Assembly: GCA_016707685.1 (NCBI GenBank)
Contig: JADJHE010000004.1
Span: 186,001 to 250,000, forward strand
Length of the DNA: 64,000 nucleotides
Reading direction: 5' to 3'
From: Bacteroidota bacterium
GTDB taxonomy: Bacteria; Bacteroidota; Bacteroidia; 2-12-FULL-35-15
A program made the position numbers and the translations under genes. This document shows positions 45,485-54,473 of this stretch, in pieces (the first letter of the stretch is position 1; each line of letters starts with the position of its first letter). The notes beneath the pieces were generated by a model. That model was given only the letters and a program-made list of their open reading frames with translations, was not told the DNA's origin and ran no database searches.

Positions 45485-46354
45485 TTAAATTAGTTTTAAG
45501 AAATCGTCTGGTGTTTTAAAAAGCTGAATATTAGCTGGAAGTTTTTGGGTAATACTAGCTAATTGGGTCCCTGAAAGTAGAATTTTCAACTTGGGAAAAG
45601 CTTTTGATAGTTCACTAATATAATTCTCTGGGTCAACCATATTGTGCGTAAATACAGATACCAAGTATTGTGGCTTACGGATTTCTATTACTTTTTCGAG
45701 ATCCAAAAATGGAACAGATTGACCTAAGTATGTCACCTGGTGACCTCTGGATTTCAATAGATAAGTAAAGTACAGGAGGCTTAATTCATGCAATTCCATA
45801 TCAGGTAAAAACAAAACAAATGCTTTTGAATCCTTTGTTTCTGGAGCAATGACACCATCAATTGCAACAATTAATTTCTGACGAATTAAATTAGAAATAA
45901 AATGCTCTTGTGCTGGATTAACACTACCCGTCATCCACATTACTCCTATTTTATGAAGAAAAGGGTAAACTACCTTTTCAATGGTATGGGAAAACCCATG
46001 ATGAAGAATGTTATTTGAAATTATTTTCTCGAATCGTTTTTCATCTATTTCAACCATTGCAATAATCAAGCTATCAATTTGATCGCAAGGAGAAATTTGA
46101 GCATCAATAATTTTATTTACTTCCGAAACAATGGATTTATTATCTAAGGATGCAATTTTGGAAATTTTAAACCCGTGATTATATAACAAGGTGATATTAA
46201 GTAATTGCTTTAACTCATTGTTACAATAATAACGAATATTACTCTCGGTACGCTCAGGCTTCAGAATACCATAGCGCTGTTCCCAAATGCGAAGCGTGTG
46301 TGCTTTTATACCCGAAAGTGTTTCTAAATCTTTTATTGAAAATTTGGCAATCAT
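45485..46354 (-). CDS. B12-binding MerR-family regulator, CarH/LitR-type candidate photoreceptor
   Basis: A 289-residue protein with an N-terminal MerR HTH (FSIKDLETLSGIKAHTLRIW, then EQRYGILKPERTESNIRYY). A four-helix bundle domain follows with the W-(9 residues)-E-H motif (Trp140, Glu150, His151). The C-terminal cobalamin-binding domain has the Glu187-x-His189 motif in DMELHELSLLYF and then GHQVTYLGQSV. In CarH these residues hold adenosylcobalamin and sense light. It probably represses stress and photoprotection genes in the dark. The downstream ECF sigma, folE and photolyase genes fit that role; light sensing itself is inferred. Confidence 0.88.
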   Translation of the reverse strand: MIAKFSIKDLETLSGIKAHTLRIWEQRYGILKPERTESNIRYYCNNELKQLLNITLLYNHGFKISKIASLDNKSIVSEVNKIIDAQISPCDQIDSLIIAMVEIDEKRFEKIISNNILHHGFSHTIEKVVYPFLHKIGVMWMTGSVNPAQEHFISNLIRQKLIVAIDGVIAPETKDSKAFVLFLPDMELHELSLLYFTYLLKSRGHQVTYLGQSVPFLDLEKVIEIRKPQYLVSVFTHNMVDPENYISELSKAFPKLKILLSGTQLASITQKLPANIQLFKTPDDFLKLI

Positions 46355-46402
46355 TGTTTTTGTTTTGTTAGGAGTATACCAACAACAATAAAATTAACTG
46401 TT

Positions 46403-46412
46403 TGTTTAAACA
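46403..46412. promoter_or_regulatory. TGTTTAAACA palindrome upstream of the CarH/LitR-like gene
   Basis: A perfect 10-base palindrome containing the same half-site seen upstream of the sigma and folE genes. It lies 49 bases before the regulator start codon and overlaps the stop codon of lipB. It could be an autoregulatory site; a single palindrome in AT-rich DNA is weak evidence. Confidence 0.35.
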
Positions 46413-47109
46413 ATCGTACAATTAAATAAATCGGCAAAATGTCTTTCTAATTTTTTCTTTACCTCTTGTTCATCCACTTTTTGTCCTAATTCCTTATCCA
46501 TAGAAGTTACTGCCTTATCAACAATACCACAAGGAATAATGTTACCGAAATAATTCAGATCTGCATTTACGTTTAATGCAAACCCATGCATCGTCACCCA
46601 TCTGCTTGCTCTTACCCCCATTGCGCATATTTTTCGAGCTTTGAGAGGATGCTCTGCATCTATCCATACACCTGTTTCACCAACACTTCTTCCTGCATCA
46701 ATGCCATATTCTGCAAGTGTTAGAATAACCATCTCTTCTAAATAGCGTAAATATTTATGTATATCTGTAAAAAAATTATCTAAATCTAGAATTGGGTAAC
46801 CAACAACTTGGCCAGGGCCGTGATACGTTATATCTCCACCTCTATTTATCTTGTAATATGTAGCATTCTTCTCCTTTAGTTCTTGCTCATTCACCAGCAA
46901 ATTGGATTCATGTCCACTTTTACCCAATGTATATACATGAGGATGCTCACAAAAAATCAAAAAGTTGTTTGTAGGAATTTGCTCGAAAACGGAAGAGTAC
47001 GATTATTTACTTTTGTTTGAACAATACCATCAAAGATTTTTTCTTGATAATCCCAAGCTTCCTTGTAGTCTATCAAGCCTAAATCAATTGATTTTACCTC
47101 TTGTTTCAT
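46406..47109 (-). CDS. lipB: Octanoyltransferase LipB, frameshifted in this sequence
   Basis: LipB moves octanoate from acyl-carrier protein to lipoyl domains. Family motifs are HPHVYTLGKSGHESNLL, YKINRGGDITYHGPGQVVGY, VWIDAEHPLKARKICAMG, MHGFALNVNADLNYF and CGIVDKAVTSM (catalytic Cys). The expected first 50 or so residues (M-K-Q-E-V-K-S-I-D-L-G ...) are present at 46960-47109 in another frame. Adding one T in a T-run near 46982 joins them as SSKFPTNNFLIFCEHP, giving 234 residues. Transcribed ahead of the CarH/LitR-like gene. Confidence 0.9.
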
Positions 47110-47169
47110 TGTTTAATCGCTAAACGGTTTGTTATCGATTGGATAACGGAATGGCATAATCAAAAAAGA

Positions 47170-48152
47170 TTATATCTCGGAAAGTTTTGATTTTAAATGA
47201 TTGATTACATTCACTTCAACAGCATCAACACCTCTTAATTCAGCCAAAGCAACAGAAATCCAATCTCCTAAATGAATAAAGTAAATTGCTTTCTCAATAA
47301 TTGAATTTCCTTTCGAATAAATCTCAGTAATAGAAGAAGTATACTTTTTGATTACTTCTTTATTAATATCTACACGAGCTAAATTTCTGGAGTAATCATC
47401 TTTATCTAAAAATATGAGTACGCTTAAATTTTCATTCTTTTCTGTCCAACCAACAAGTTCATTGTGATTCATTTCAGGAATGATATGATGCCAACAAAGT
47501 ACTTTTGAATTTTCATTTAGTTGTTGACGAAAACGAATAGCAATTCCCTCATTGTAAGTGGTTGCATAAATAACAGGTAATTTACCTAGTAATTTTTGAG
47601 CTATACTATTCGATTCAGCAATAATAGATTGTTCCTCGGAGTCAATTAATTTTATTGCATTTTCTAAATCAGCAACATAATTATTATTAATAATTTTATG
47701 AAAACCTAAAATAAAAAACAATTGAGTTAAAGAGTAACCTAAGCAAGAACGTGGAGGCATTCCACCAGGTACAACAATGGCATCAAAATTATTTATTTTA
47801 CAACTTTCTAAAACTTTTCCACCTGATGTTACCGCAACAATTTTTGCTTTTTTCCCATTGCCAACTCCATGCAATTAATTGTTTCTTCGGTATTACCAGA
47901 ATAGGACGAAACAATCACCAAGGTGTTTTCATTAACATAAGCAGGAATAAAATATCCTTTTGTTACGTTTATTGGAACATTCGCATTTGCAACAACTAAT
48001 TCAGCAACAATACTTCCTCCAATTCCAGAACCTCCTAAACCACAAATTAAAACATTTGAAATTTTATTATTTGCGGATGTAAGTTGTGCATTTGAACCAA
48101 TAGAAATTGCCTCACTCAACTGCTTCGAAAAATTTGCTACTAATGTCTTCAT
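47170..48152 (-). CDS. Bifunctional phosphoglucose/phosphomannose isomerase, frameshifted in this sequence
   Basis: An SIS-domain isomerase interconverting glucose-6-P or mannose-6-P with fructose-6-P. The N-terminal part has LICGLGGSGIGGSIVAELV and IVSSYSGNTEETINCMELA. The C-terminal part has VPGGMPPRSCLGYSLTQL, ATTYNEGIAIRFRQQLNEN and EMNHNELVGW, the usual active-site pattern of the PGI/PMI archaeal-type family. One A is missing from a seven-A run near 47853; restoring it gives 327 residues. It precedes lipB on the same strand. Confidence 0.88.
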
Positions 48153-48237
48153 TGTCTCTTAAAATGATGGATTGTAAAAATACATAATTTGTTGAAATTC
48201 CCAGCTATTTTTTATTTATTTATAAGCTGTTTGAGTG

Positions 48238-48245
48238 TATATTTG
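48238..48245 (+). promoter_or_regulatory. Possible -7 box for lysS
   Basis: TATATTTG fits TAnnTTTG and lies 22 bases before the ATG at 48268. The -33 region is T-rich (TTTATTTATT) without an exact TTTG. Confidence 0.4.
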
Positions 48246-48267
48246 CCAAAATTTTACAAAACTAAAA

Positions 48268-49977
48268 ATGAACAACGAGTTAAGCGAACAAGAGTTATTA
48301 AGACGCACAAAACTAGAAGAAATCACTAAAATGGGCATTGATGCCTATCCTGCTGCACTTTTTGAAATTAGTGCTACAGCAAAAGATATCTTAGAAAACT
48401 ACAGTGAAGAGAAAGATGCTAGCTATAAAAATATAAGTATTGCGGGACGTATCATGAGTAATCGCGATATGGGAAAAGCCTGTTTTGTGAGCTTACAAGA
48501 TGCAACTGGCAGAATACAAGTGTATATCCGCAGAGATGATATTTGCCCTGGTGATGATAAAAGTGCTTTTGACCTTTTATTTAAAAAACATACAGATTTA
48601 GGAGATATTATTGGAATCACGGGATATGTATTTATTACAAAAGTGGGTGAAATTTCAATTCATGCAACCTCATTCAAAATGTTGAGCAAATCACTTCGTC
48701 CTCTTCCTACTGTAAAACGCGATGATGAAGGAAATGTATTTGATGAAGTAACTGATCCCGAATTTCGTTACCGTCAGCGTTATGTTGATTTAATTGTAAA
48801 TCCAAACATTAAGGAAACATTTATCAAACGCACGAAAATGGTAAATACAATACGCGATTTTTACAATGAGAAAGGATATTTAGAAGTGGATACGCCTGTA
48901 CTACAAGCAATTCCTGGAGGTGCAGCTGCTCGTCCATTTATTACGCATCACAACTCATTAAATATACCAATGTATCTGCGTATCGCTAATGAGTTGTATT
49001 TAAAAAGACTTATTGTTGGTGGATTTGATGGGGTATATGAGTTTTCAAGAAATTTCCGTAACGAAGGAATGGATCGCACACACAATCCTGAATTTACTGT
49101 TATGGAGCTCTACGTAGCCTATAAAGACTACAACTGGATGATGGACATTACGGAAGAATTACTTGAAAAAATTGCAATAAATGTAAACGGAACAACTGTA
49201 GTCCCTGTTGGCGATAAAATGATTGATTTTAAACGTCCTTTCAAACGAATTACAATGTTTGATTCTATTAAAGAGTTTACAGGAATTGATATCAGTGCAA
49301 TGGATGAAAATCAATTGCGTGATGTATGTAAACAATTAAACATTGATGTTCCAGGCAATATTGGGAAAGGTAAATTAATTGATGAAATTTTTGGAGCAAA
49401 ATGCGAAGGAAATTACATTCAACCCACATTCATTACCGATTATCCAGTAGAAATGAGTCCGCTTACTAAAAAGCATCGCAGCAAACCTGGATTAGTTGAA
49501 CGATTTGAATTAATGGTTAATGGAAAAGAATTAGCAAATGCCTATTCTGAATTAAATGACCCAATTGATCAACGTGAACGATTTGAAGAGCAAATAAAAC
49601 TAATGGAACGTGGGGATGATGAGGCAATGTTTATTGATCATGATTTTTTACGTGCATTAGAATATGGAATGCCACCAACATCAGGAATTGGAATTGGAAT
49701 TGATCGATTAGCAATGATTATGACTAATAACGTTTCTATTCAAGATGTTTTATTCTTCCCTCAAATGCGACCTGAAGAAGTTAAAAAAGCTGCAGTAGAA
49801 CTTAAGCCAGAAGAAACAAAAATTATTGAAGAAGTAAAAAAATTAAATCAAGCAACAATTGCCATATTGAGTGAAAATATTGGCATTTCAAAAATCAATT
49901 GCAAAAAATTATTAAATTCATTGGAAGAACGAAATTTAATAAAACGAGAAGGTCCAATTTATAGCGTTAGTAATTAG
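48268..49977 (+). CDS. lysS: Lysyl-tRNA synthetase (class II) with C-terminal extension
   Basis: A 569-residue class II LysRS. The OB-fold anticodon-binding domain contains ISIAGRIMSNRDMGKACFVS. The catalytic core shows motif 1 (EVDTPVLQAIPGGAAARPF), motif 2 (YEFSRNFRNEGMDRTHNPEF) and motif 3 (PPTSGIGIGIDRLAMIMTNN). About 60 residues follow the usual end (VLFFPQMRPE), reading TIAILSENIGISKINCKKLL, which resembles a small winged-helix. That extension appears in other Bacteroidota enzymes. The start is the ATG at 48268; the frame is open 33 bases upstream, but the promoter would lie inside it. Confidence 0.95.
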   Translation: MNNELSEQELLRRTKLEEITKMGIDAYPAALFEISATAKDILENYSEEKDASYKNISIAGRIMSNRDMGKACFVSLQDATGRIQVYIRRDDICPGDDKSAFDLLFKKHTDLGDIIGITGYVFITKVGEISIHATSFKMLSKSLRPLPTVKRDDEGNVFDEVTDPEFRYRQRYVDLIVNPNIKETFIKRTKMVNTIRDFYNEKGYLEVDTPVLQAIPGGAAARPFITHHNSLNIPMYLRIANELYLKRLIVGGFDGVYEFSRNFRNEGMDRTHNPEFTVMELYVAYKDYNWMMDITEELLEKIAINVNGTTVVPVGDKMIDFKRPFKRITMFDSIKEFTGIDISAMDENQLRDVCKQLNIDVPGNIGKGKLIDEIFGAKCEGNYIQPTFITDYPVEMSPLTKKHRSKPGLVERFELMVNGKELANAYSELNDPIDQRERFEEQIKLMERGDDEAMFIDHDFLRALEYGMPPTSGIGIGIDRLAMIMTNNVSIQDVLFFPQMRPEEVKKAAVELKPEETKIIEEVKKLNQATIAILSENIGISKINCKKLLNSLEERNLIKREGPIYSVSN

Positions 49978-50002
49978 TTATTTTATAACACAATAAGCTG
50001 TA

Positions 50003-52246
50003 ATGAATAGTAGTTTACTAAAGGTAAAAGATAAAACTGGTTTTACATATCGCTACTATTCATTATAGCAGTTATTGCTTACTGGCAAATAGCTTTCCTA
50101 AAATACTCTGTAACACACGACATGATTAACTGCTGGATTCCCTGGCGTTATTACATTTCAAACTGCATTGAAAATCACACCTTCCCTTTTTGGAATCCTT
50201 ACCAACAGCTAGGATACCCTATTCATGCTGACTTACAAGGGCCAACATGGTATTTAGAGTCGTTACTTTAAGTATCACTGTTGGTCAAAATAATTATACG
50301 GTTCAACTTTTATTTATTTTCTATGTTTTTTTAGCAGGAACAGGAATGTATTTATTGTCTCTTTGTTTTCAGAGCAAAAAAAATATAGCCTTTATAATTG
50401 CTGTAAGTTATATGCTTTGTGGTTTTTTTGTAGCCCACGTACAACATTTCTATGCAATTATTGGAGCAGCATGGTTACCATTTATTATTCTAAATTATTA
50501 CAAGATGCACAAACAAAAAAGCTATATACATGGCTTGTATGCATCAATCTTTATGTTTTTTAATCTAACAGGTGGCAATCACACGTTCTCTATTATTCTG
50601 GTTTACTTATGTTTATTTATTCTTTGGAATTTTATTTATCAAGCTATCAAAGAAGGAAAAAAATCAGAAATAATAAGCTATATAAAACTTAATAGCATTT
50701 TTGCCATTTCTACAATTATACTCGCAACGGTTGTTATTGTAGCTTTTGCTCAAACGGCTCCTTATGTAGCTCGATTAAGCGGAATGACCTATTCCAATGC
50801 AGCAGTTTGTCCTTTATCACCTCAATCGCTATTATCTGTATTTATACCATTTGCTACTGTAAACAGTCAGGACTTTTTAATACCGACCTCTATGTCGAAT
50901 ATTTACTTCGGCATTATTACACTTGTATTTATTTTTTTGTCGGCAATTGCCAAAAAGACTGTTTTAGAAAAAATACTTTTTGTTTTCGGCTTAATTTGTC
51001 TTTTGCTTCGTTTGGAAACTATACACCTATTCATAAATTTATTTTTGATTATGTGCCACTGATGAATTTATTTAGATTTCCAAGCTATTTTAGTCTATTT
51101 AGTGTTCTCCTCTTTTTGTTATTAGGAGGAAAACAATTGGCTGTAATTAGCGACAATTTTGCTCTTTACAAAAAACGCATATTAATTGTTTGTTCCATTT
51201 TTATTGGTTTCCTAGCAATTTTGCTCACATACTCCTCGATAAAGAATAAGCATATTGATTTATATTTTCTAAAAAGTTATGCGACAATTTTTGATTTTAT
51301 GAATGCTTCTTCTTTTTATCAAAACATACTTTTGCAAGGAAGTATACAAGTACTGTTTTTAATTGCCTTTATCCTAGCGATTACAACCCGATTAAAGAAA
51401 CATTGGTTAGCAATAACCAGCATTTTAGTTATTCTTAATTTATTAATAGCGGTCCAGTTAAACATTGCATCTGTTGGATTTTCAGCCGCTTCACCAAAAG
51501 AGCTGAAAGAGTATCTAACAACGCTTCCAAAAGCATTTCCAATTCCCGATACAGCAAAAATAATTAATAACACAGAAGCATTGGGTCAAAAACATGGGTT
51601 ATATAGGAACACAAGTGGTTTCCACAAACGGGTATCGGCCGATGTATTTAACTCTTACTCGTTTAAAAATTATTCAATTCTTATCGACTCGTTTCCTGTT
51701 CTCTACAAAGCGATGCTTACAAATGAACTTTTTTATTTTTCTGACTGTATTTATCCGAATGCATTTGTAAGCAAATTAGATTCTAGCAATATTACAAACC
51801 AAACAATTGTTTTATCTGATAGTGATTATTTAAAAACACGAAAATTCATCTCAACAGCTAAAAATCTGGAGAACAAAAGTAGTTACGTCATCCAATCCTT
51901 TAATCCGAACGAAATAACATTAACTTGTAATACTTCTAAAACAGAATTATTGACACTTCTTCAAAGCAACTATACAGGTTGGAATGCAACTATTGATAAT
52001 ATTGATACAGAAATTTATCTGTCAAATTACCTAACCATGTCTATTCTTGTCCCGTTAGGAAAACATTCCATTACGTTTAAATATACTAATACTACAATCG
52101 TGATTGCAGCAGCAGTATCATATATTTATTTTATTGTTTTACTCGTATTTTTGTCAATCTATTGGATAAAAAGATACAATCAAAAACGTCTAGTAGCCTC
52201 TATTTGGATTTTCTTATTTAGTTGCATCACTTATTATTTCATTTAA
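50003..52246 (+). CDS. YfhO-like large membrane protein, frameshifted in this sequence
   Basis: After correction, a protein of about 748 residues with many transmembrane helices (for example IAVIAYWQIAFLKYS, LFIFYVFLAGTGMYLLSLCF, SYFSLFSVLLFLLLGG) and a soluble beta-rich segment near the C-terminus. The signature WNPYQQLGYPIHADLQGPTW near residue 75 places it in the YfhO/GT-C-like family of bacterial membrane glycosyltransferase-related proteins. Three single-base losses break it: near 50053, near 50272 (CTTTT to CTTT) and near 51015 (GCTTTCG to GCTTCG). Start by ATG at 50003. Substrate unknown; a lipid-linked sugar role is possible. Confidence 0.75.
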
Positions 52247-52253
52247 ATAAAGT

Positions 52254-52261
52254 TAAATTTG
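52254..52261 (+). promoter_or_regulatory. Possible -7 box for gpsA
   Basis: TAAATTTG fits TAnnTTTG and lies 29 bases before the ATG at 52291, just after the YfhO-like gene ends. There is no clear -33 element. Confidence 0.35.
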
Positions 52262-52290
52262 TATTTTCATACTATAATTCAATAAGAGAT

Positions 52291-53289
52291 ATGAGTCATT
52301 CGAAAAAGATAGCAGTAATTGGTGGAGGAAGTTGGGCAACAGCCATTGTTAAGATGCTTAGTAATAATATGCCTGAAGTATATTGGTGGGTACGAAGCAC
52401 TGAAACTGTAGAGCATATCAAAAAATACAAGCATAATCCCAATTATTTAACATCCGTAGAATTTGATACTGAGAAATTAATTTTAGATACCGACATAAAA
52501 AAAATTATCAAAGAGGTGGATATCCTTATTATGGCTGTTCCCTCTGCATTTTTAAAACAAGCTTTATCGAATACCACCTCTGAAGATTTTAAAGGCAAAC
52601 AAGTTTTTAGCGCCATAAAAGGAATTGTGCCCGAAGACTTATTAATTGTAGGTGAATTTTTTAATAAAAAATTTGAGGTTGCAACCGATAATATAGGAGT
52701 AATAACTGGTCCGTGCCATGCCGAAGAAGTTGCAATGGAAAAATTGTCGTACTTAACAATTGCTTCTCAAAATAAAGAAATTGCCAGCTATGTAGCTTCT
52801 AAATTAAATTGCAGGTACATCAAAACAACTGTTTCTGATGATATTTATGGAACTGAATACTCTGCAGTATTAAAAAATGTTTTTGCAATTGCAAATGGAA
52901 TTTGCCACGGCTTAGGGTATGGCGATAATTTTCAAGCAGTCTTAATTTCAAATGCAATTCAGGAAATAAAACGATTTGTTGATGCTGTTCACCCGATTGA
53001 TCGTGATATAAAGAGTTCCGCTTACTTAGGAGATTTATTAGTAACGGCCTATTCACAATTTAGTCGGAATAGAACATTTGGAAATATGATTGGGAAAGGT
53101 TACTCGGTAAAATCTGCACAAATGGAAATGAATATGGTTGCTGAAGGATATTATGGTGTAAAATGTATTCATGAAATAAACAAACAATTCAATATTGAGA
53201 TGCCAATTACTACGGCAGTATATCATATACTTTATGAAAAAATATCTCCAGCAATTGAAATGAAATTACTTACGGACCAACTCTCTTAG
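52291..53289 (+). CDS. gpsA: NAD(P)-dependent glycerol-3-phosphate dehydrogenase
   Basis: A 332-residue enzyme that makes glycerol-3-phosphate for phospholipid synthesis. The dinucleotide fold is IAVIGGGSWATAIVKMLSNN. GVITGPCHAEEVAMEKLSYL is the family core, SAVLKNVFAIANGICHGLGY supplies the catalytic Lys, and GDLLVTAYSQFSRNRTFG the substrate arginine/asparagine region. Start at ATG 52291 (M-S-H-S-K-K-I-A-V). Its stop overlaps the stop of the convergent membrane protein gene by four bases. Confidence 0.94.
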   Translation: MSHSKKIAVIGGGSWATAIVKMLSNNMPEVYWWVRSTETVEHIKKYKHNPNYLTSVEFDTEKLILDTDIKKIIKEVDILIMAVPSAFLKQALSNTTSEDFKGKQVFSAIKGIVPEDLLIVGEFFNKKFEVATDNIGVITGPCHAEEVAMEKLSYLTIASQNKEIASYVASKLNCRYIKTTVSDDIYGTEYSAVLKNVFAIANGICHGLGYGDNFQAVLISNAIQEIKRFVDAVHPIDRDIKSSAYLGDLLVTAYSQFSRNRTFGNMIGKGYSVKSAQMEMNMVAEGYYGVKCIHEINKQFNIEMPITTAVYHILYEKISPAIEMKLLTDQLS

Positions 53290-54387
53290 AAACCAATCCC
53301 AATTTGGTTAAGTAAAAAACTATAAGGAAGTGGTGGCATTGGAATTAGTGCATCTGCACTCATAAAATATTGCAAAAACATAAAATTGGCTATTGTCAGC
53401 AGCAAAAATAACCTAGTAAAACGCTGTGGTTCATAATAACTTTTCATTTTCTCCGCGCTAATTAGTAAAACTGGAAACGCCAAGCAAATTACACGTGTTA
53501 TATCAAAAGCAATAATTAATTGCGAAAAAACACAAACCGTTAGTACAAGTATTAAGAATACAAACTGTCTGTCTTTTCGGAACTTATATAGCATATACAT
53601 TGGGAAAAACCAAAACAATTTAAATGCAAAAAGCCTCCTACTGAAAATAGGGTAATACTTTTTTAAAGTGAAAGAAATATTGCTTTTTAAAAGTAAAATT
53701 CAAATCGTATTCAACCTTTACATTACTCGAAATCCAAACGCGATAAGCAAGAAAAGGAAGAAGTGCAATAAGCAGAATTGTAAATTTAATGACTTGTTTG
53801 CTGTTTTGTTCATTTACATAGCTTGAATACAGAACTAATCCTGGAAGCAAAAAGATACAACTTTCATGTGTCAACATTCCCAAACCAAAATAGATTGCAC
53901 TCCAAACAGGCTTCCTTAATTTTCAAAAAAGACAAAAACATAAAATAATAGAAAACGACATCCGTATATCCTGGTGCTTGCAGTTGAATATAAACGGTGG
54001 ATGAAAATGCCAATAAGCCAGTAAATAAAAGTGAATCGATAGGACTAAACAACTTTTTGCGGTAGGTATAGTAAATCGTAGAAATCAATAAAAAAGCAAA
54101 AATTAATGGAACAATGAAAAATAGATGTCCTCTCAATCCAGTTACATAGCCAATAAAAGGGGGCAAAATGCGATAGCGTAATGCATTCGGTTCGGAAAAT
54201 TGAATGGATTGTTCGATAAAATAGAATATTGTAATCCATGATAGGCCGCTTCAAAACTAGGAGTTATATAAAGCATATCGAAACAAAGGATTACAACTCC
54301 AATAATTGCACTTGTCAATAGAAGATTAAATCTATTCTCAAGCCTTAAACAGAAAATGTTCGTCTTTTGAATGAAAGTACTTATCAT
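53286..54387 (-). CDS. Polytopic membrane protein, unknown function, frameshifted in this sequence
   Basis: After three single-base corrections (near 54172, 53921 and 53641) this is one protein of about 366 residues with roughly ten transmembrane helices. Examples are LLLTSAIIGVVILCFDMLY, LFFIVPLIFAFLLISTIYY, KFTILLIALLPFLAYRVWI and FVFLILVLTVCVFSQLIIAF. The segment GLGMLTHESCIFLLPGLVLY, with its His-Glu, recalls membrane polysaccharide polymerase or glycosyltransferase-like proteins. No assignable family. It sits among YfhO-like and GT39-like genes, so a cell-envelope glycan role is plausible but unproven. Confidence 0.6.
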
Positions 54388-54473
54388 TTATTATTCTATT
54401 TTTACAGCACAATAAGCTGGATACAAAAGTAAAAATATCAATTTTATTAGTTGTAACCATTATTTTTTACTAA

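Noticed and set aside
46403..46412. Terminator of lipB
   Set aside because: The palindrome is only 10 bases with no loop and no T-run, so it is not a rho-independent terminator. It was kept only as a weak operator candidate.
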